Positions 15,901 through 25,211 are shown, counted from the first letter of the stretch. The stretch is 64,000 nt of DNA from Methanomassiliicoccales archaeon (GCA_013415865.1 CP058896.1:579957-643956); one strand, 5' to 3'. Notes: generated by a model not told the origin, from the sequence alone. Made by a program: numbers and translations.

Positions 15901-16902
15901 ATGGAGAGCGCTAAGAGCAGTTCATACCTTTTCGAGCTGTCAGGGGAGCATCCGACCTTACCTCTGGCAGAGCTTGTCTCCACCATCAGGGCCGAGGTGG
16001 GAAGCTCTCAGATCATCATCTCAGGGCCTGGATACGCTGTCGTTTCAATTCCATCAAATTCCTTTGATCGGATAGCTGGAAGATTGGCATTGACCCATAG
16101 AGCGGGGGAGTTCCTGGCTGAGGTCGATCTAAAAGGAAAGGACCTTCATCTGGACATTCCAGAAGGCACCCTCGCATTGAGGGTCAGACGTTTTGACGAC
16201 AGAGCTGGGGATTGGGACGTAGATGCCATTACAAAAAAGATCGCTGCGATGATCACCGTGGGTCGAAAGGTCGACCTGATGCACCCCGATATAGAGATAA
16301 GGGGGATCGCATCCGACCGTCTTCTATTATATAGAAAGCTAATGGAGGTCAACAGGAGGCAGTTCGACCTGAGAAGGGTGGCGGAGCGTCCTTTTTTCTC
16401 CCCTATCTCCCTGCACCCCAGATACGCACGTGCATTGATCAACCTTACTGGCCTAAAAAAGGGGGAAGCCGTACTGGACCCCTTCTGCGGGACAGGAGGG
16501 ATCCTGATCGAGGCGGCCATTATGGGCCTCAGGACCTACGGGTCGGATATCTCTGAAGAAATGATCGAGGGTGCGCGGAGGAATATCGAGCATTTCGGTC
16601 TGAGGGCGGACCGTTTGGAGGTGATCGATGTTGGCTCTGTCCATGATGTCTTCGGGGAGGTTGATGGCATAGTCACCGACCCACCTTATGGCAGGGCAAC
16701 GAGCACTAACAAGGAGGGGCTTGTATCTCTATACTCCCGTGCATTGGTCTCAATGAAGAACGCGACAAGGCCGGGCGGTGGACTGGGGGTGGTGTTCCCG
16801 TTCGAGATGCAGGTCCCCTCAGGCCTCGAACTGATAGAAATACACCATCAGAGAGTTCACAGGTCGCTCACAAGACACTATCATATCATGCGGCGACGTT
16901 AA
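15901..16902 (+). CDS. trmG10: tRNA (guanine(10)-N2)-dimethyltransferase TrmG10
   Basis: A 333-aa two-domain tRNA methylase. The N-terminal THUMP-like RNA-binding half (to about residue 150) is followed by a class I SAM domain with DPFCGTGGILIEA (SAM site) and DPPYGR (catalytic motif IV for exocyclic amines). The family, typified by Pyrococcus PAB1283, makes m2G/m2,2G at position 10. It follows radA by 19 bases, and its last 17 bases overlap the convergent protease gene. Confidence 0.9.
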   Translation: MESAKSSSYLFELSGEHPTLPLAELVSTIRAEVGSSQIIISGPGYAVVSIPSNSFDRIAGRLALTHRAGEFLAEVDLKGKDLHLDIPEGTLALRVRRFDDRAGDWDVDAITKKIAAMITVGRKVDLMHPDIEIRGIASDRLLLYRKLMEVNRRQFDLRRVAERPFFSPISLHPRYARALINLTGLKKGEAVLDPFCGTGGILIEAAIMGLRTYGSDISEEMIEGARRNIEHFGLRADRLEVIDVGSVHDVFGEVDGIVTDPPYGRATSTNKEGLVSLYSRALVSMKNATRPGGGLGVVFPFEMQVPSGLELIEIHHQRVHRSLTRHYHIMRRR

Positions 16903-18352
16903 TGATAAATGTCTGTGTGAAAGACTCCTTTTCAATCCCTTTTGAGGTGAGGGATGTTATCTTGACGATGACGGTGTACGTACCGGCCTGCGTCTCAGGG
17001 GAGGTCTCTAACGTCAGCAGCACTGTTGCGGAACATTCATATGGCAGGTCGAGGGACAATAGGTCAGTGGAGTTCGCAGGGTCCTCCCCTTGCAGGTACA
17101 ACCCTCGTTTCCAATCCATTGGAACGTTCATCACCTGCATCTGCAACCTGTAATCCGTGTTGCCAGTGTTTTTGATGTTGATGAAGAAGGTCACGGTGTC
17201 GCCTGGGGAGAGCTCGACGTCGTTGGTCCCTTGCAGCTCCACCCCGAACTCGTAGCTCGGGAACACGTTCGCGACCGGTACCGGGACAAAGGTCACTAAA
17301 AGCAGCAGGATGGCCACCACTCCCAGGAACTTCCTCTTCGTGTCGATCTTCGATATGTCGTTCAATGGTTGCGGGTGCTTCAGACCTAAGAAGAAAACGA
17401 GTATCCCGAATATCAACCATCCGCTGTAAAGGAAGACGCCAAGTATGAACAGCATGGCCATCGTCGCATAGCTCAGGTACTTTGCCTTTTCACCTAGGAA
17501 GCCGCGTGCAACGTGGCCCCCATCCAGCTGTCCTGCGGGAAGAAGGTTGATCGCTGTGACAAGGAACCCCACCCATGCCGCAAAGCCCACCGGGTGCATG
17601 CTGACGTTCTCCGGTACCGGGATGAAGAGCATCAGGCCCCAATAGAACAGCTGGTAGAACACCTGGAGGGCGCCCTCTTCTGGTATCGACCCGTCGGTCG
17701 GTGTGCCATTGGCAGTCAGATAAAGACCGATCAGGGCGATCGGTATGGTCACCAACAGGCCACCGACAGGACCTGCGATGCCGATGTCGATCAATGCCTT
17801 TCTGTTCGGGATCGGGTCCCTCATGGATATGAAGGCCCCCATGGTCCCCAAGGGCGGGATCGATGGTATGAAGAACGGGAGCGAGGCGGCGACCTTGTGC
17901 CTCTTTGCCATGTAGTAGTGCGATAGTTCGTGCACCCCAAGTATGGCCATCAGCGGAAGGGCAAAGGTCAAGGCCCCCCACAACAGGTTCTCAGCGGTGA
18001 TCCACTCGTCCTTTCCTTCATAACCTGCCCACAATGCGGCACCGGCCAGGACGGTCGTCACACACGTAATGAACAGCAGGGCCGCGTTGACCCAAAGGCT
18101 CCTGGTCCTCCTTTGTTCCTTCTTGACCACCGTCAATGAGTACTCTCCGCCCTTGTGCGAAAGGAAAGGGATGTAGTTCTTCTCGCTCATCTCGAGCCTC
18201 ATCTTCTCAAAGCTGTCCTCGAGGGTCGTAAGATCTGGACTGATGAATATCGTCAGGGCGTTGTAGTTCACCCTGACATCATAAATCGGGAAGTGACGCG
18301 CAACGATGGATTTGACCTGCTCGACCTCAGAGAGCATGTCGGATGGCATCAT
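16886..18352 (-). CDS. Site-2 protease-family (M50) membrane metalloprotease with C-terminal Ig-like domain
   Basis: A 488-aa integral membrane protein. A soluble N-terminal domain (about residues 1-80) precedes TM segments, the zinc motif HELSH (141-145) and NLLPAGQLDGGH, the second metal-ligand region. The C-terminal 110 residues, after the last TM, form a beta-rich domain like NEW3/CARDB modules (FFINIKNTGNTDYRL, AGTYTVIVKITS) that should face outside. Such proteases cleave membrane-anchored substrates, but the target is unknown. The start is ATG 18352; ATG 18349 is possible. Confidence 0.88.
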   Translation of the reverse strand: MMPSDMLSEVEQVKSIVARHFPIYDVRVNYNALTIFISPDLTTLEDSFEKMRLEMSEKNYIPFLSHKGGEYSLTVVKKEQRRTRSLWVNAALLFITCVTTVLAGAALWAGYEGKDEWITAENLLWGALTFALPLMAILGVHELSHYYMAKRHKVAASLPFFIPSIPPLGTMGAFISMRDPIPNRKALIDIGIAGPVGGLLVTIPIALIGLYLTANGTPTDGSIPEEGALQVFYQLFYWGLMLFIPVPENVSMHPVGFAAWVGFLVTAINLLPAGQLDGGHVARGFLGEKAKYLSYATMAMLFILGVFLYSGWLIFGILVFFLGLKHPQPLNDISKIDTKRKFLGVVAILLLLVTFVPVPVANVFPSYEFGVELQGTNDVELSPGDTVTFFINIKNTGNTDYRLQMQVMNVPMDWKRGLYLQGEDPANSTDLLSLDLPYECSATVLLTLETSPETQAGTYTVIVKITSLTSKGIEKESFTQTFIINVAA

Positions 18353-18447
18353 GGTTGGCACAAAACAGCATTTACTATCTAATCCTTTCCCAAATAAAAG
18401 GCGATGGGCCAGCAAACATTATTACGGACGATGGTCTATCGCCGCAC

Positions 18448-19263
18448 GTGAACAAGGTCCTACAGCTTTTCCGCATCGGCAACTGTCTGATGGGGATCGT
18501 CGGTCTGCTGATGGGCGTATGGGTCGCCCTGGGAACGGACATCTTGGAAGGGCTTAGAGAGATCGTCTTCGCCTCGGCCGTGGTCTTCTTCTTTATCGCT
18601 GGGGGCAATGCCCTGAACGACTATGTCGACAGGGAGGTCGACAAGGTGGGACACCCTGAGAGGCCCATCCCCTCGGGCAGGATGACGCCCGCTGATGCTC
18701 TGAGGATATCCTCGGCCTGTTTCGTGCTGTCTGTGGCGTTCTCCCTGGCATTGAACGTCCCTTCGATCGTCATAGTGCTCTCTGCGGTGGCGCTCATGCT
18801 CCTATATGAGCTGAGGACGAAGAAGGCAGGTCTCAGCGGGAACTTGACGATCGCCCTGCTCACTGCGATGCTCTTCTTATTGGGCGGGACGGTCGTCGAC
18901 AAATTAGATAGGACATACGTGCTCGCGGTCCTCGCGGGTCTCGCCACCTTGGGAAGGGAGATAATCAAGGATATCGAGGACATGGAGGCAGATTTCGACA
19001 GGAACACGCTCCCCAAAAGGATCGGGAAGAGGAGCGCATCCATAATAGCTTCTTTGTCCATCTTTGCAGCTGTGGCCATGAGCCCATTGCCTTACGTCGG
19101 GGGACAGTTCGGTCTTGGGTATCTGCTGATGGTGACCGTCGCGGATGCAATATTTATATATGCCTCTGTAGTTCAATTTCGAAACCCTAAGCAAGGCCAG
19201 AGGTATGCCAAATATGGCATGTTGGTGGCACTTGTGGCCTTCTTGCTAGGGGGGCTCCTATGA
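18448..19263 (+). CDS. ubiA: Digeranylgeranylglyceryl phosphate synthase (UbiA family)
   Basis: Adds the second geranylgeranyl chain to GGGP to form archaeal ether lipids. The 271-aa polytopic protein carries both Asp-rich prenyltransferase motifs: NDYVDREVDKVGHPERPIPSG and KDIEDMEADFDRNTLPKRIG. GTG 18448 is preferred because the protein then begins VNKVLQLFRIGNCLMG, like DGGGP synthases; a start at 18343 would overlap the divergent protease gene. The stop overlaps the GGGP synthase ATG by 4 bases, so the two enzymes are translated together. Confidence 0.93.
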   Translation: MNKVLQLFRIGNCLMGIVGLLMGVWVALGTDILEGLREIVFASAVVFFFIAGGNALNDYVDREVDKVGHPERPIPSGRMTPADALRISSACFVLSVAFSLALNVPSIVIVLSAVALMLLYELRTKKAGLSGNLTIALLTAMLFLLGGTVVDKLDRTYVLAVLAGLATLGREIIKDIEDMEADFDRNTLPKRIGKRSASIIASLSIFAAVAMSPLPYVGGQFGLGYLLMVTVADAIFIYASVVQFRNPKQGQRYAKYGMLVALVAFLLGGLL

Positions 19264-19994
19264 AAGTCTTCGATTACATAACGCAAGGGATCGGCAAGGG
19301 AACGATGCATATGACGCTGCTCGACCCGGCGAAACAGTCTCCCGAAGAGGCGGCGGCGATCGCCAAGGAAGCACAGGATTATGGGACCGACGCTATAATG
19401 GTGGGAGGAAGCACGGACATCACCCAGGAAAACCTAGATGCAACTGTGAAGGCGATCAAGAAGGTCTGTAGCGTCCCCGTCATCTATTTCCCTTCTGGCG
19501 CTCATGCCATATCCCGCTATACCGATGCCATCTACTTCATGAGCATGCTGAACAGCAGGAATGTGAAGATGGTCGTAGGGGAACAGGTGATGGGGGCCCC
19601 GATCGTCAAGGCGTTGGGGCTGGAACCTCTCTCCATGGGCTATATCATAGTGGCGCCAGGGATGAAGGTTGGCGAGGTCGGTCAGGCCGACCCTATACCA
19701 AGGGATGACCTGAAGCTCGCCTGTGCCTACGCCCTCGCGGCCGAATATATGGGGATGAGGCTTGTGTACATGGAGGCCGGGTCGGGCGCACCGGAGCCGG
19801 TACCGATAGAGATGGTGTCCGCGGTCAAGAAGACAATATCCGTCCCTCTGATCATAGGTGGCGGCATCAGAAGGCCGGAGCAGGCGGCGGCGATAGCAAG
19901 GGCAGGGGCCGACATCATCGTTACCGGGACGATAGCGGAGCATGACGACCTGAGCGCCCTGGGCTCTATCATCAAAGCGGTCAAGGCCCGTTGA
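19260..19994 (+). CDS. Geranylgeranylglyceryl phosphate synthase
   Basis: Makes the first ether bond of archaeal lipids by joining geranylgeranyl-PP to sn-glycerol-1-phosphate. The 244-aa TIM barrel shows TLLDPAKQSPEEAA, IMVGGSTDIT, YFPSGAHAIS, YMEAGSGAPEPV and GGGIRRPEQA, all family signatures. It overlaps DGGGP synthase by 4 bases, a directly coupled pair of consecutive enzymes, and ends back to back with convergent pdxT. Confidence 0.95.
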   Translation: MKVFDYITQGIGKGTMHMTLLDPAKQSPEEAAAIAKEAQDYGTDAIMVGGSTDITQENLDATVKAIKKVCSVPVIYFPSGAHAISRYTDAIYFMSMLNSRNVKMVVGEQVMGAPIVKALGLEPLSMGYIIVAPGMKVGEVGQADPIPRDDLKLACAYALAAEYMGMRLVYMEAGSGAPEPVPIEMVSAVKKTISVPLIIGGGIRRPEQAAAIARAGADIIVTGTIAEHDDLSALGSIIKAVKAR

Positions 19995-20585
19995 TCAGAC
20001 CATCTTTATCAAAAGCTCATGAAGGCGCCAGTCGTTTGAAAGCTCAGGATGGAACGAGAGGGCCAGCAGATTGTCCTGTCTCGCCATGACGATGCTCCCT
20101 CCATGTCTCGCCATAGGTACACATCTGCCCCATGTCCTGTTGATAAGGGGGGCCCTGATGAAGACGGCAGGGAAAGGTTTTTCCAGGCCATCTATCTCCA
20201 ATGCGGTCTCAAAGGATTCCCTCTGCCTCCCGAAAGCGTTCCTGTCCACCTGCATGTCCATGAGTCCGAGCAGCTCGGTCCCTGTCCTCTGAACCTGGTC
20301 GTCGCCTTCCTTTGACAGGAGGACGCACCCTGCACATGTGCCCATAATAGGCACCCCCTCTTTTGCCATTCGGACGATCTCATCGAAAAGACCAAAACGG
20401 CGCATCAGCTTCGAGATCGTGGTGCTCTCGCCTCCAGGGATGACAAGGCAATCGATGCCCTCAAGGTCCTTGCGCTTGCGGACAGGGCTCGCACTGCCTT
20501 TGATCCCCAGGTCCTCAAAGGCTCCGTTTAGCGCAGTGATGTGCTCTGGCGCCGCCCCTTGGACAAATACCACGCCTGCTCTCAT
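19995..20585 (-). CDS. pdxT: Pyridoxal 5'-phosphate synthase glutaminase subunit PdxT
   Basis: Glutaminase that supplies ammonia to PdxS for PLP synthesis. The 196-aa class I amidotransferase has PGGESTTI, nucleophile Cys in GTCAGC and the His-Glu pair in SFHPEL. The start MRAGVVFVQGAAPEH is chosen as the family start; nine upstream codons are possible. No pdxS is seen in the window. The gene abuts GGGP synthase tail to tail with no gap. Confidence 0.93.
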   Translation of the reverse strand: MRAGVVFVQGAAPEHITALNGAFEDLGIKGSASPVRKRKDLEGIDCLVIPGGESTTISKLMRRFGLFDEIVRMAKEGVPIMGTCAGCVLLSKEGDDQVQRTGTELLGLMDMQVDRNAFGRQRESFETALEIDGLEKPFPAVFIRAPLINRTWGRCVPMARHGGSIVMARQDNLLALSFHPELSNDWRLHELLIKMV

Positions 20586-20636
20586 GGCCAGGGCGGGGCT
20601 AGCGACCATCATAGATAAAAAACCGACGGAGCCCCG

Positions 20637-22112
20637 TCATGTCCTGTCGTAGATCTTCCTTCTGTCGACGATGGTCGCCTTCTTTGGCGTAAAGCCCGAT
20701 GAGGAGCTTATCACCTCTACCTCGATGGGCTCAAGGAGGTCATTGTCCATCGACGACCTTATCTCATCTAATGCCAGCACCCTTTCCTCGATCTCCTTTC
20801 TGGCCCATTGCGTGTCACCGCTGAACTCTACTTGGAAGGTCAATCGGTCCTTGTAGCCGACCTTGTCGATTATTACCTGATACCCGAGCACTCCGGATAC
20901 GCTTAGGACCGCCTCGTCAAAGAGAAGTGGGAAGACCTTCTCGCCATAGCCTATCTTGGTCTCGGAGTTTATCCTTCCCCTTGGCTTGCCTATCTTTCCC
21001 ACCGACGTGAACCCGCACCCACAGGGCGGTTCGATGTAGGACGATAGGTCATAGGACCTGTACCTCAAAAGAGGACTGCCTTCCATCTCAAGGCTGGTCC
21101 AGATGAGCTCGCCCGGCTGCCTGGACCTCGTATGCTCACCGGTCTCGAGGTCGATGCACTCCGCCATATAGTTCCCCTCATCTATATGGAGACCGTCCTG
21201 CGCAAAGCATTCTATGGTCGTCGCCAGGCCCATCTCCGTCATGCCATACTGGCTCAGCGCCTTGCATCCCCAAGCGGTCTCGATCTCCCGTCTCATGGCC
21301 TCGCTCAAAGGCTCAGAGGAACAGATTATGGCCTTCATGCCGAACTGCCGAAGGTCGTACTTCGCCTTGGCCAGGACCGTGATGCGGTAGATGAACGATG
21401 TCAGCCCTATGATCACTTTCGCCTTGTTCTGCGTCATGCTCTTTATCTGCTCATCGACGTCCACCGAGCTGCAGACGTTCGAGCTCAGCCCGACCACCTT
21501 GCAGGCCCCGTCGAGCATGAGGCTCGGGTCCCATGCGGAGACCGCTGGGAACATTATGTGGAGAGTGTCATCGCCCCTCATCCCAGTGTTCTTGAAGGCC
21601 GAGGCGATCGAGTCGATGATGTTGAGCACGTCCTTTTGGGTGTAGAAGAGCCTTTTCCTCTGTCCCGATGTGCCAGAGGTGGTGAACGCCCTCATGACCT
21701 TGGACTGGGAGACGCAAAGGAAAGAATATGGCTCAGCGGCGAGCTCGGACGGCTCTGTCACAGGCACCTTGAGAAGGTCCTCCTTCGTCCTTATCATTCC
21801 AGGCTCAAGACCTAGCTTCTTGAACCTGTTGTGATAGAATATCGAGTTGGCATCAGTATACCTCATCTGCTTCCTGAACTTGTGCAGCTGATACTCCACA
21901 AGGTCCTGCCTGGACACGTCGCTCAGTCTTGAACGGCCGAGCGCCTTTTGAAAATCCTTGTCGCGCCTTAGCTCGCGCCTGACCTTCATCTCGATGAGCG
22001 CCTCGAGAGGGTGCTCGACATCGTCATCGATCTTCGTTGAAAGAAGCTTCATCCTCGCGACCGCGACCTTTAGACGTTGAAGCGGGCTCACACCGTCGTG
22101 AACAACATCCAC
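20637..22112 (-). CDS. Phenylacetate-CoA ligase-like adenylate-forming enzyme
   Basis: A 491-aa PaaK-type ANL ligase that should activate a carboxylic acid as acyl-AMP and then thioester. It shows the P-loop FTTSGTSGQRKR, YGMTEMG (A5) and RGR with a C-terminal domain ending SGFTPKKATIVDR. Compared with PaaK it has an N-terminal extension of about 60 residues rich in basic helices. The first codon is GTG (22112) with no obvious Shine-Dalgarno, so the true start may be ATG 22049. The substrate is unknown. It is divergent from the DUF169 gene. Confidence 0.82.
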   Translation of the reverse strand: MDVVHDGVSPLQRLKVAVARMKLLSTKIDDDVEHPLEALIEMKVRRELRRDKDFQKALGRSRLSDVSRQDLVEYQLHKFRKQMRYTDANSIFYHNRFKKLGLEPGMIRTKEDLLKVPVTEPSELAAEPYSFLCVSQSKVMRAFTTSGTSGQRKRLFYTQKDVLNIIDSIASAFKNTGMRGDDTLHIMFPAVSAWDPSLMLDGACKVVGLSSNVCSSVDVDEQIKSMTQNKAKVIIGLTSFIYRITVLAKAKYDLRQFGMKAIICSSEPLSEAMRREIETAWGCKALSQYGMTEMGLATTIECFAQDGLHIDEGNYMAECIDLETGEHTRSRQPGELIWTSLEMEGSPLLRYRSYDLSSYIEPPCGCGFTSVGKIGKPRGRINSETKIGYGEKVFPLLFDEAVLSVSGVLGYQVIIDKVGYKDRLTFQVEFSGDTQWARKEIEERVLALDEIRSSMDNDLLEPIEVEVISSSSGFTPKKATIVDRRKIYDRT

Positions 22113-22176
22113 TGGGATAATCGTTTCCCATCCATCATAAATCGGTATATATATCCGTCAACAGGATTCATCTGAT

Positions 22177-22956
22177 ATGGGGGACGGTAAGGACTGGACA
22201 AAGGTAAGGGAGGACCTCATCATTTCGCTCAGGATGAGGTCGGACCCTGTCGGAGTACGGATGCTCAGGGCATCCGAGCTTGCCGACCTTCGCGAAACGA
22301 GGGTCTTGAGGACCACGGCGGTCTGCCAGATGATCGCGATGTCCAGATATGAGAGGGAGGAGGGTGTCGTGGCCGCATCAGTCGAAGGGGTGAGATGCCT
22401 TTGGGCCACCAGCTGCCTGGGCTTGACTAGGACACCGGAAAGGCTCCTCAGAGGGGACCTCAACAGGGCGTTCACGAAGGATGTTAAGGCGGCAAAGGCC
22501 CTTCAGGACATGATCTTCTCCATCGGGAACGTCGAGAAAAGATATGGCGGCATAATGACCGCCCCCCTCGACCTGGTCGAAGGGGCCGTTGACGCCGTGG
22601 TCTTGTATGTCACGCCCGGTCAGGCATTGAAGCTGTTGCTGGCACTTAGCTATCAGGAGGGAGAGGTCGTCACTGCACCGGTGACGGGTCAGGCGGCCGT
22701 GTGCCAGGGGATAGCACGAGCGGTGTCCGAGGGGAAGGTCACATTAGAGGTCCCGTGCGTGGGGGACAGGACCTATGGGCTGGTCCAGGACGATGAGCTC
22801 GTCTTCGTGACGCCAGCACCCAAGATCGACCAGCTGCTCCAAGGGATCAAGGGGACAGACCGGTTCGCCCCTTATCCGTTCAGGCCTTTCCTGAGATGGC
22901 CCGCCCTCTTCCCGCCCGAGTTCGAACCGACAAGGTCCGAGATAGACCGCGACTAA
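22177..22956 (+). CDS. DUF169 family protein
   Basis: A 259-aa COG2043/DUF169 protein: DPVGVRML near the start, the Cys-containing CQMIAMSRYEREEG, conserved CLWATSCLGL, KRYGGIMTAPL and VTGQAAVCQGIA, and CVGDRTYGLVQDDELVF. The family is common in methanogens and strict anaerobes; its conserved Cys residues suggest a cofactor or metal role, but none is established. It shares a short promoter region with the divergent PaaK-like gene. Confidence 0.85.
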   Translation: MGDGKDWTKVREDLIISLRMRSDPVGVRMLRASELADLRETRVLRTTAVCQMIAMSRYEREEGVVAASVEGVRCLWATSCLGLTRTPERLLRGDLNRAFTKDVKAAKALQDMIFSIGNVEKRYGGIMTAPLDLVEGAVDAVVLYVTPGQALKLLLALSYQEGEVVTAPVTGQAAVCQGIARAVSEGKVTLEVPCVGDRTYGLVQDDELVFVTPAPKIDQLLQGIKGTDRFAPYPFRPFLRWPALFPPEFEPTRSEIDRD

Positions 22957-22977
22957 GGCCGCGGACCTCTGCCATAT

Positions 22978-22985
22978 TATTTATA
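22978..22985 (+). promoter_or_regulatory. TATA box of the zinc-ribbon gene
   Basis: The AT-rich TATTTATAA stretch just after the DUF169 stop lies about 40 bases before ATG 23019. It supports that start over ATG 22986, which would lie inside the promoter. Confidence 0.5.
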
Positions 22986-23018
22986 ATGCCAGAGCTTTCC
23001 TCGTTGTGGAGCTTTGAT

Positions 23019-23324
23019 ATGCCGCTGACACCAGAGATGAGACGCGCTGGGGTTACCCCACAGCTCATGAAGACGACCAAGCGCCTGAAGTGTCCAAGGT
23101 GCGGCAAGGAGTTCAGCCTTTTCCAGTCGAGGGCGATCGCCTGCGTCGGCTGTCCTAAGTCCACCACCAGCTGTCGCTTCGCGCGCTGTGTCCATTGCGA
23201 CCAGGAATTCCCATTGCAGGAGTTCAATGTTCAGACGAAAGAGCAGGAGCAGTTCGTGTCCAGATACATGAACGATATCGTGGCCAACTATAGAAGGTCG
23301 GTCGGTAAGGAAAAGAACCGCTGA
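23019..23324 (+). CDS. Small zinc-ribbon protein
   Basis: A 101-aa protein with eight Cys in the central region: CPRCGKEF, CVGCPKSTTSC and CVHCDQEF, probably two zinc-binding knuckles. ATG 23019 is chosen because GGAG lies 8 bases upstream and a TATA element precedes it. Helices with acidic and basic residues fill the C-terminus. No family function is recognised; it may be a nucleic-acid or protein-binding adaptor. Confidence 0.75.
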   Translation: MPLTPEMRRAGVTPQLMKTTKRLKCPRCGKEFSLFQSRAIACVGCPKSTTSCRFARCVHCDQEFPLQEFNVQTKEQEQFVSRYMNDIVANYRRSVGKEKNR

Positions 23325-23330
23325 GACGGT

Positions 23331-23687
23331 TCATTTCAAGGGAGCACCGCAGGAATCGCAGCGTCTGGCACCAGACCTGTTCTGGGTACCGCAATATTGG
23401 CATCGGGCCCTCATCATCCTCATTTGTCTCAGCCGGTGCCGTCTCTCGCTGTCCTTCTTGTACATGACGATGCCGACGGCCAGCATCACGGTGGCAACGA
23501 TGAGCACCACCGCCGCAAGTATCAGGAAACCATCCTCTGCAATGGCCCCGACCAGGCCGAAGAAGAGCGAGAAGAACAAAAGGAGACCGCCCACCGCGAT
23601 GAGCACCAATGGAGCGACAGGTGCCGTCCGCGTGTCACACTCAGGGCAGTCGTGCTGTGGATCTCCGGTGCCTTGGCGCTCGGGCAA
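23331..23687 (-). CDS. Membrane protein with N- and C-terminal zinc knuckles
   Basis: A 118-aa protein with CPEC near the N-terminus, two TM helices (about residues 30-50 and 53-75), a basic linker and a C-terminal zinc ribbon (CQYCGTQNRSGARRCDSCGAPL). TTG 23687 is chosen because AAGGAGTGAGC precedes it and overlaps the stop of the upstream radical SAM gene, implying coupling. Longer in-frame starts would run into that gene. Function is unknown. Confidence 0.68.
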   Translation of the reverse strand: MPERQGTGDPQHDCPECDTRTAPVAPLVLIAVGGLLLFFSLFFGLVGAIAEDGFLILAAVVLIVATVMLAVGIVMYKKDSERRHRLRQMRMMRARCQYCGTQNRSGARRCDSCGAPLK

Positions 23688-23691
23688 CAGC

Positions 23692-25062
23692 TCACTCCTT
23701 CTTCGCGAACTTCGACCACATCTCATGACGATAGAGCGTCCTCCCATCGGCCCCGTTTATGTTGAAGAGGCAGAAAGGTATCAGCTTGCCATCCGGGGTC
23801 ACTGTGTGGATGCAACAGTTGCAGAGCCTCTCCGTCTCAACGTTCCATGCGTCCTGGAAAGCCATCGTCGAGACGGTCAGGTACATGGTCTTGGCCCTTT
23901 CGATGAAAGACCCCCAGGAGTTCTCCTTGTTCGTATCCTCGTCCAGATTTAGAGATTCCTCGATGAAGCGCCAGAGGTCCGAGATCTCCTTCCTGGTCTT
24001 TGTGGCGATGGCGCTCGTCTCCCTTGGTGGGCCAAGGGCCCTCGAGGTCAGGGGGAACATTGAGCCGTCCTCAAGTATCACTGACATCGATTTTGCATCA
24101 CAATGCACGTTGCTGCATGAGGTGGGGATGAAGTTGTCGGCCCTCAGCTCCCCCTTGGTCTGCTTCTCTATGGCCACCAAGAGGTCCGGGATGGTCACCC
24201 TGTCCAGGTCCCTCGGGACAATGGGATACCTGCCGAAATAGGCAATGGGCTGGAAATGCACCCCCTTCACCGTAGGCACGTTCTTCTTGGCGAAGTTTAT
24301 GACATCGCCCACCTGGTCCAGGTTGATGTTCGGGGAGACCACGCACACCAATGTCACTCCCATGCCGACCTTGGCACAGTTAGAGATGGCGTCGAGCTTC
24401 GCCTGAAGCAGGTCCTTCCCACATGTCGCAAGGTAGACCTCTGGTGTAAGTCCGTCGAATGAGAAATAGAGCGAGTCGACCCCTGCCTCCTTCACCTTTT
24501 TCAGGAACTCGAGGTCCTGACCGAACCTCACCCCGTTGGTGTTGACCTCTATATGGTCTATGCCCATGCTCTTGCCCAGCCTGACGATGTCCGGAAGGTC
24601 GTCCCTTATCGTCGGTTCCCCGCCAGATATCTGTACGCAGATAGGGTGGTTCACATATTCCAACATCGTCTGATACATCTTCTTGATCTCATCCAGCGAG
24701 GGGTGGAACTTGTATTTCTCGTTCGCAGATGCGAAACAGATCGGGCACTTGAGGTTGCAGGAGTTCGTTATCTCCATTACCACGAGACATGTGTTCTGCG
24801 TGTGGTCGGGACAGAGCCCACAAACCTCTGGACACCGCTCCTTTTCTTGCACCGCGACCTTTGTAGGCCTGTTGGTCACGCATGCATACCGTGTCAGGTC
24901 CTTGTAGTCCTGCACCCCCCTCCAAATGATCGTACGGAACCTGCCGTGCTCGGGGCATTCCTTCTCGAGATAGATCGCATCGTTCTCTGCTATCTTGTGA
25001 GCAGGAATGGTCTTGAGGCATTGAGGGCAAAGGCTGCGGGTCTCTCCTATCTTCTCTATCAT
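23692..25062 (-). CDS. Radical SAM protein, tetraether lipid synthase (Tes)-like
   Basis: A 456-aa radical SAM enzyme with the cluster motif C102xxxC106xxC109 (CNLKCPIC). An N-terminal cysteine module (C12, C15, C36 in KECPEHG) resembles a rubredoxin-like site, with further Cys at 77, 81, 84 and 92 and a C-terminal CNCC/PFCLF set for auxiliary clusters. This layout matches COG1964, which includes M. jannaschii MJ0619, shown to join two archaeol chains into tetraether lipid. DGGGP and GGGP synthases lie 4 kb away. Other COG1964 members may do different chemistry, so the Tes role is an inference. Confidence 0.65.
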   Translation of the reverse strand: MIEKIGETRSLCPQCLKTIPAHKIAENDAIYLEKECPEHGRFRTIIWRGVQDYKDLTRYACVTNRPTKVAVQEKERCPEVCGLCPDHTQNTCLVVMEITNSCNLKCPICFASANEKYKFHPSLDEIKKMYQTMLEYVNHPICVQISGGEPTIRDDLPDIVRLGKSMGIDHIEVNTNGVRFGQDLEFLKKVKEAGVDSLYFSFDGLTPEVYLATCGKDLLQAKLDAISNCAKVGMGVTLVCVVSPNINLDQVGDVINFAKKNVPTVKGVHFQPIAYFGRYPIVPRDLDRVTIPDLLVAIEKQTKGELRADNFIPTSCSNVHCDAKSMSVILEDGSMFPLTSRALGPPRETSAIATKTRKEISDLWRFIEESLNLDEDTNKENSWGSFIERAKTMYLTVSTMAFQDAWNVETERLCNCCIHTVTPDGKLIPFCLFNINGADGRTLYRHEMWSKFAKKE

Positions 25063-25185
25063 CGGCTCACCAAAAGCTGACCCAGAATCACCTCGCGAAT
25101 AATCAAGCTTTGCTGATGGTCATCCTATCAATATGCAAATATTGACGATGATGGGATGTTCAGAAGAATAAAAAATGATTTTGAT

Positions 25186-25203
25186 AGGCCGCTTGCGCGG
25201 CCT
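25186..25203 (-). terminator. Hairpin terminator of the mtaA-like operon
   Basis: AGGCCGC (25186-25192) and GCGGCCT (25197-25203) form a perfect 7-bp GC stem with a 4-base loop, 8 bases past the stop of the 151-aa gene. On the minus strand a T-rich stretch (25170-25183) follows. Confidence 0.6.
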
Positions 25204-25211
25204 TTTTGAGT

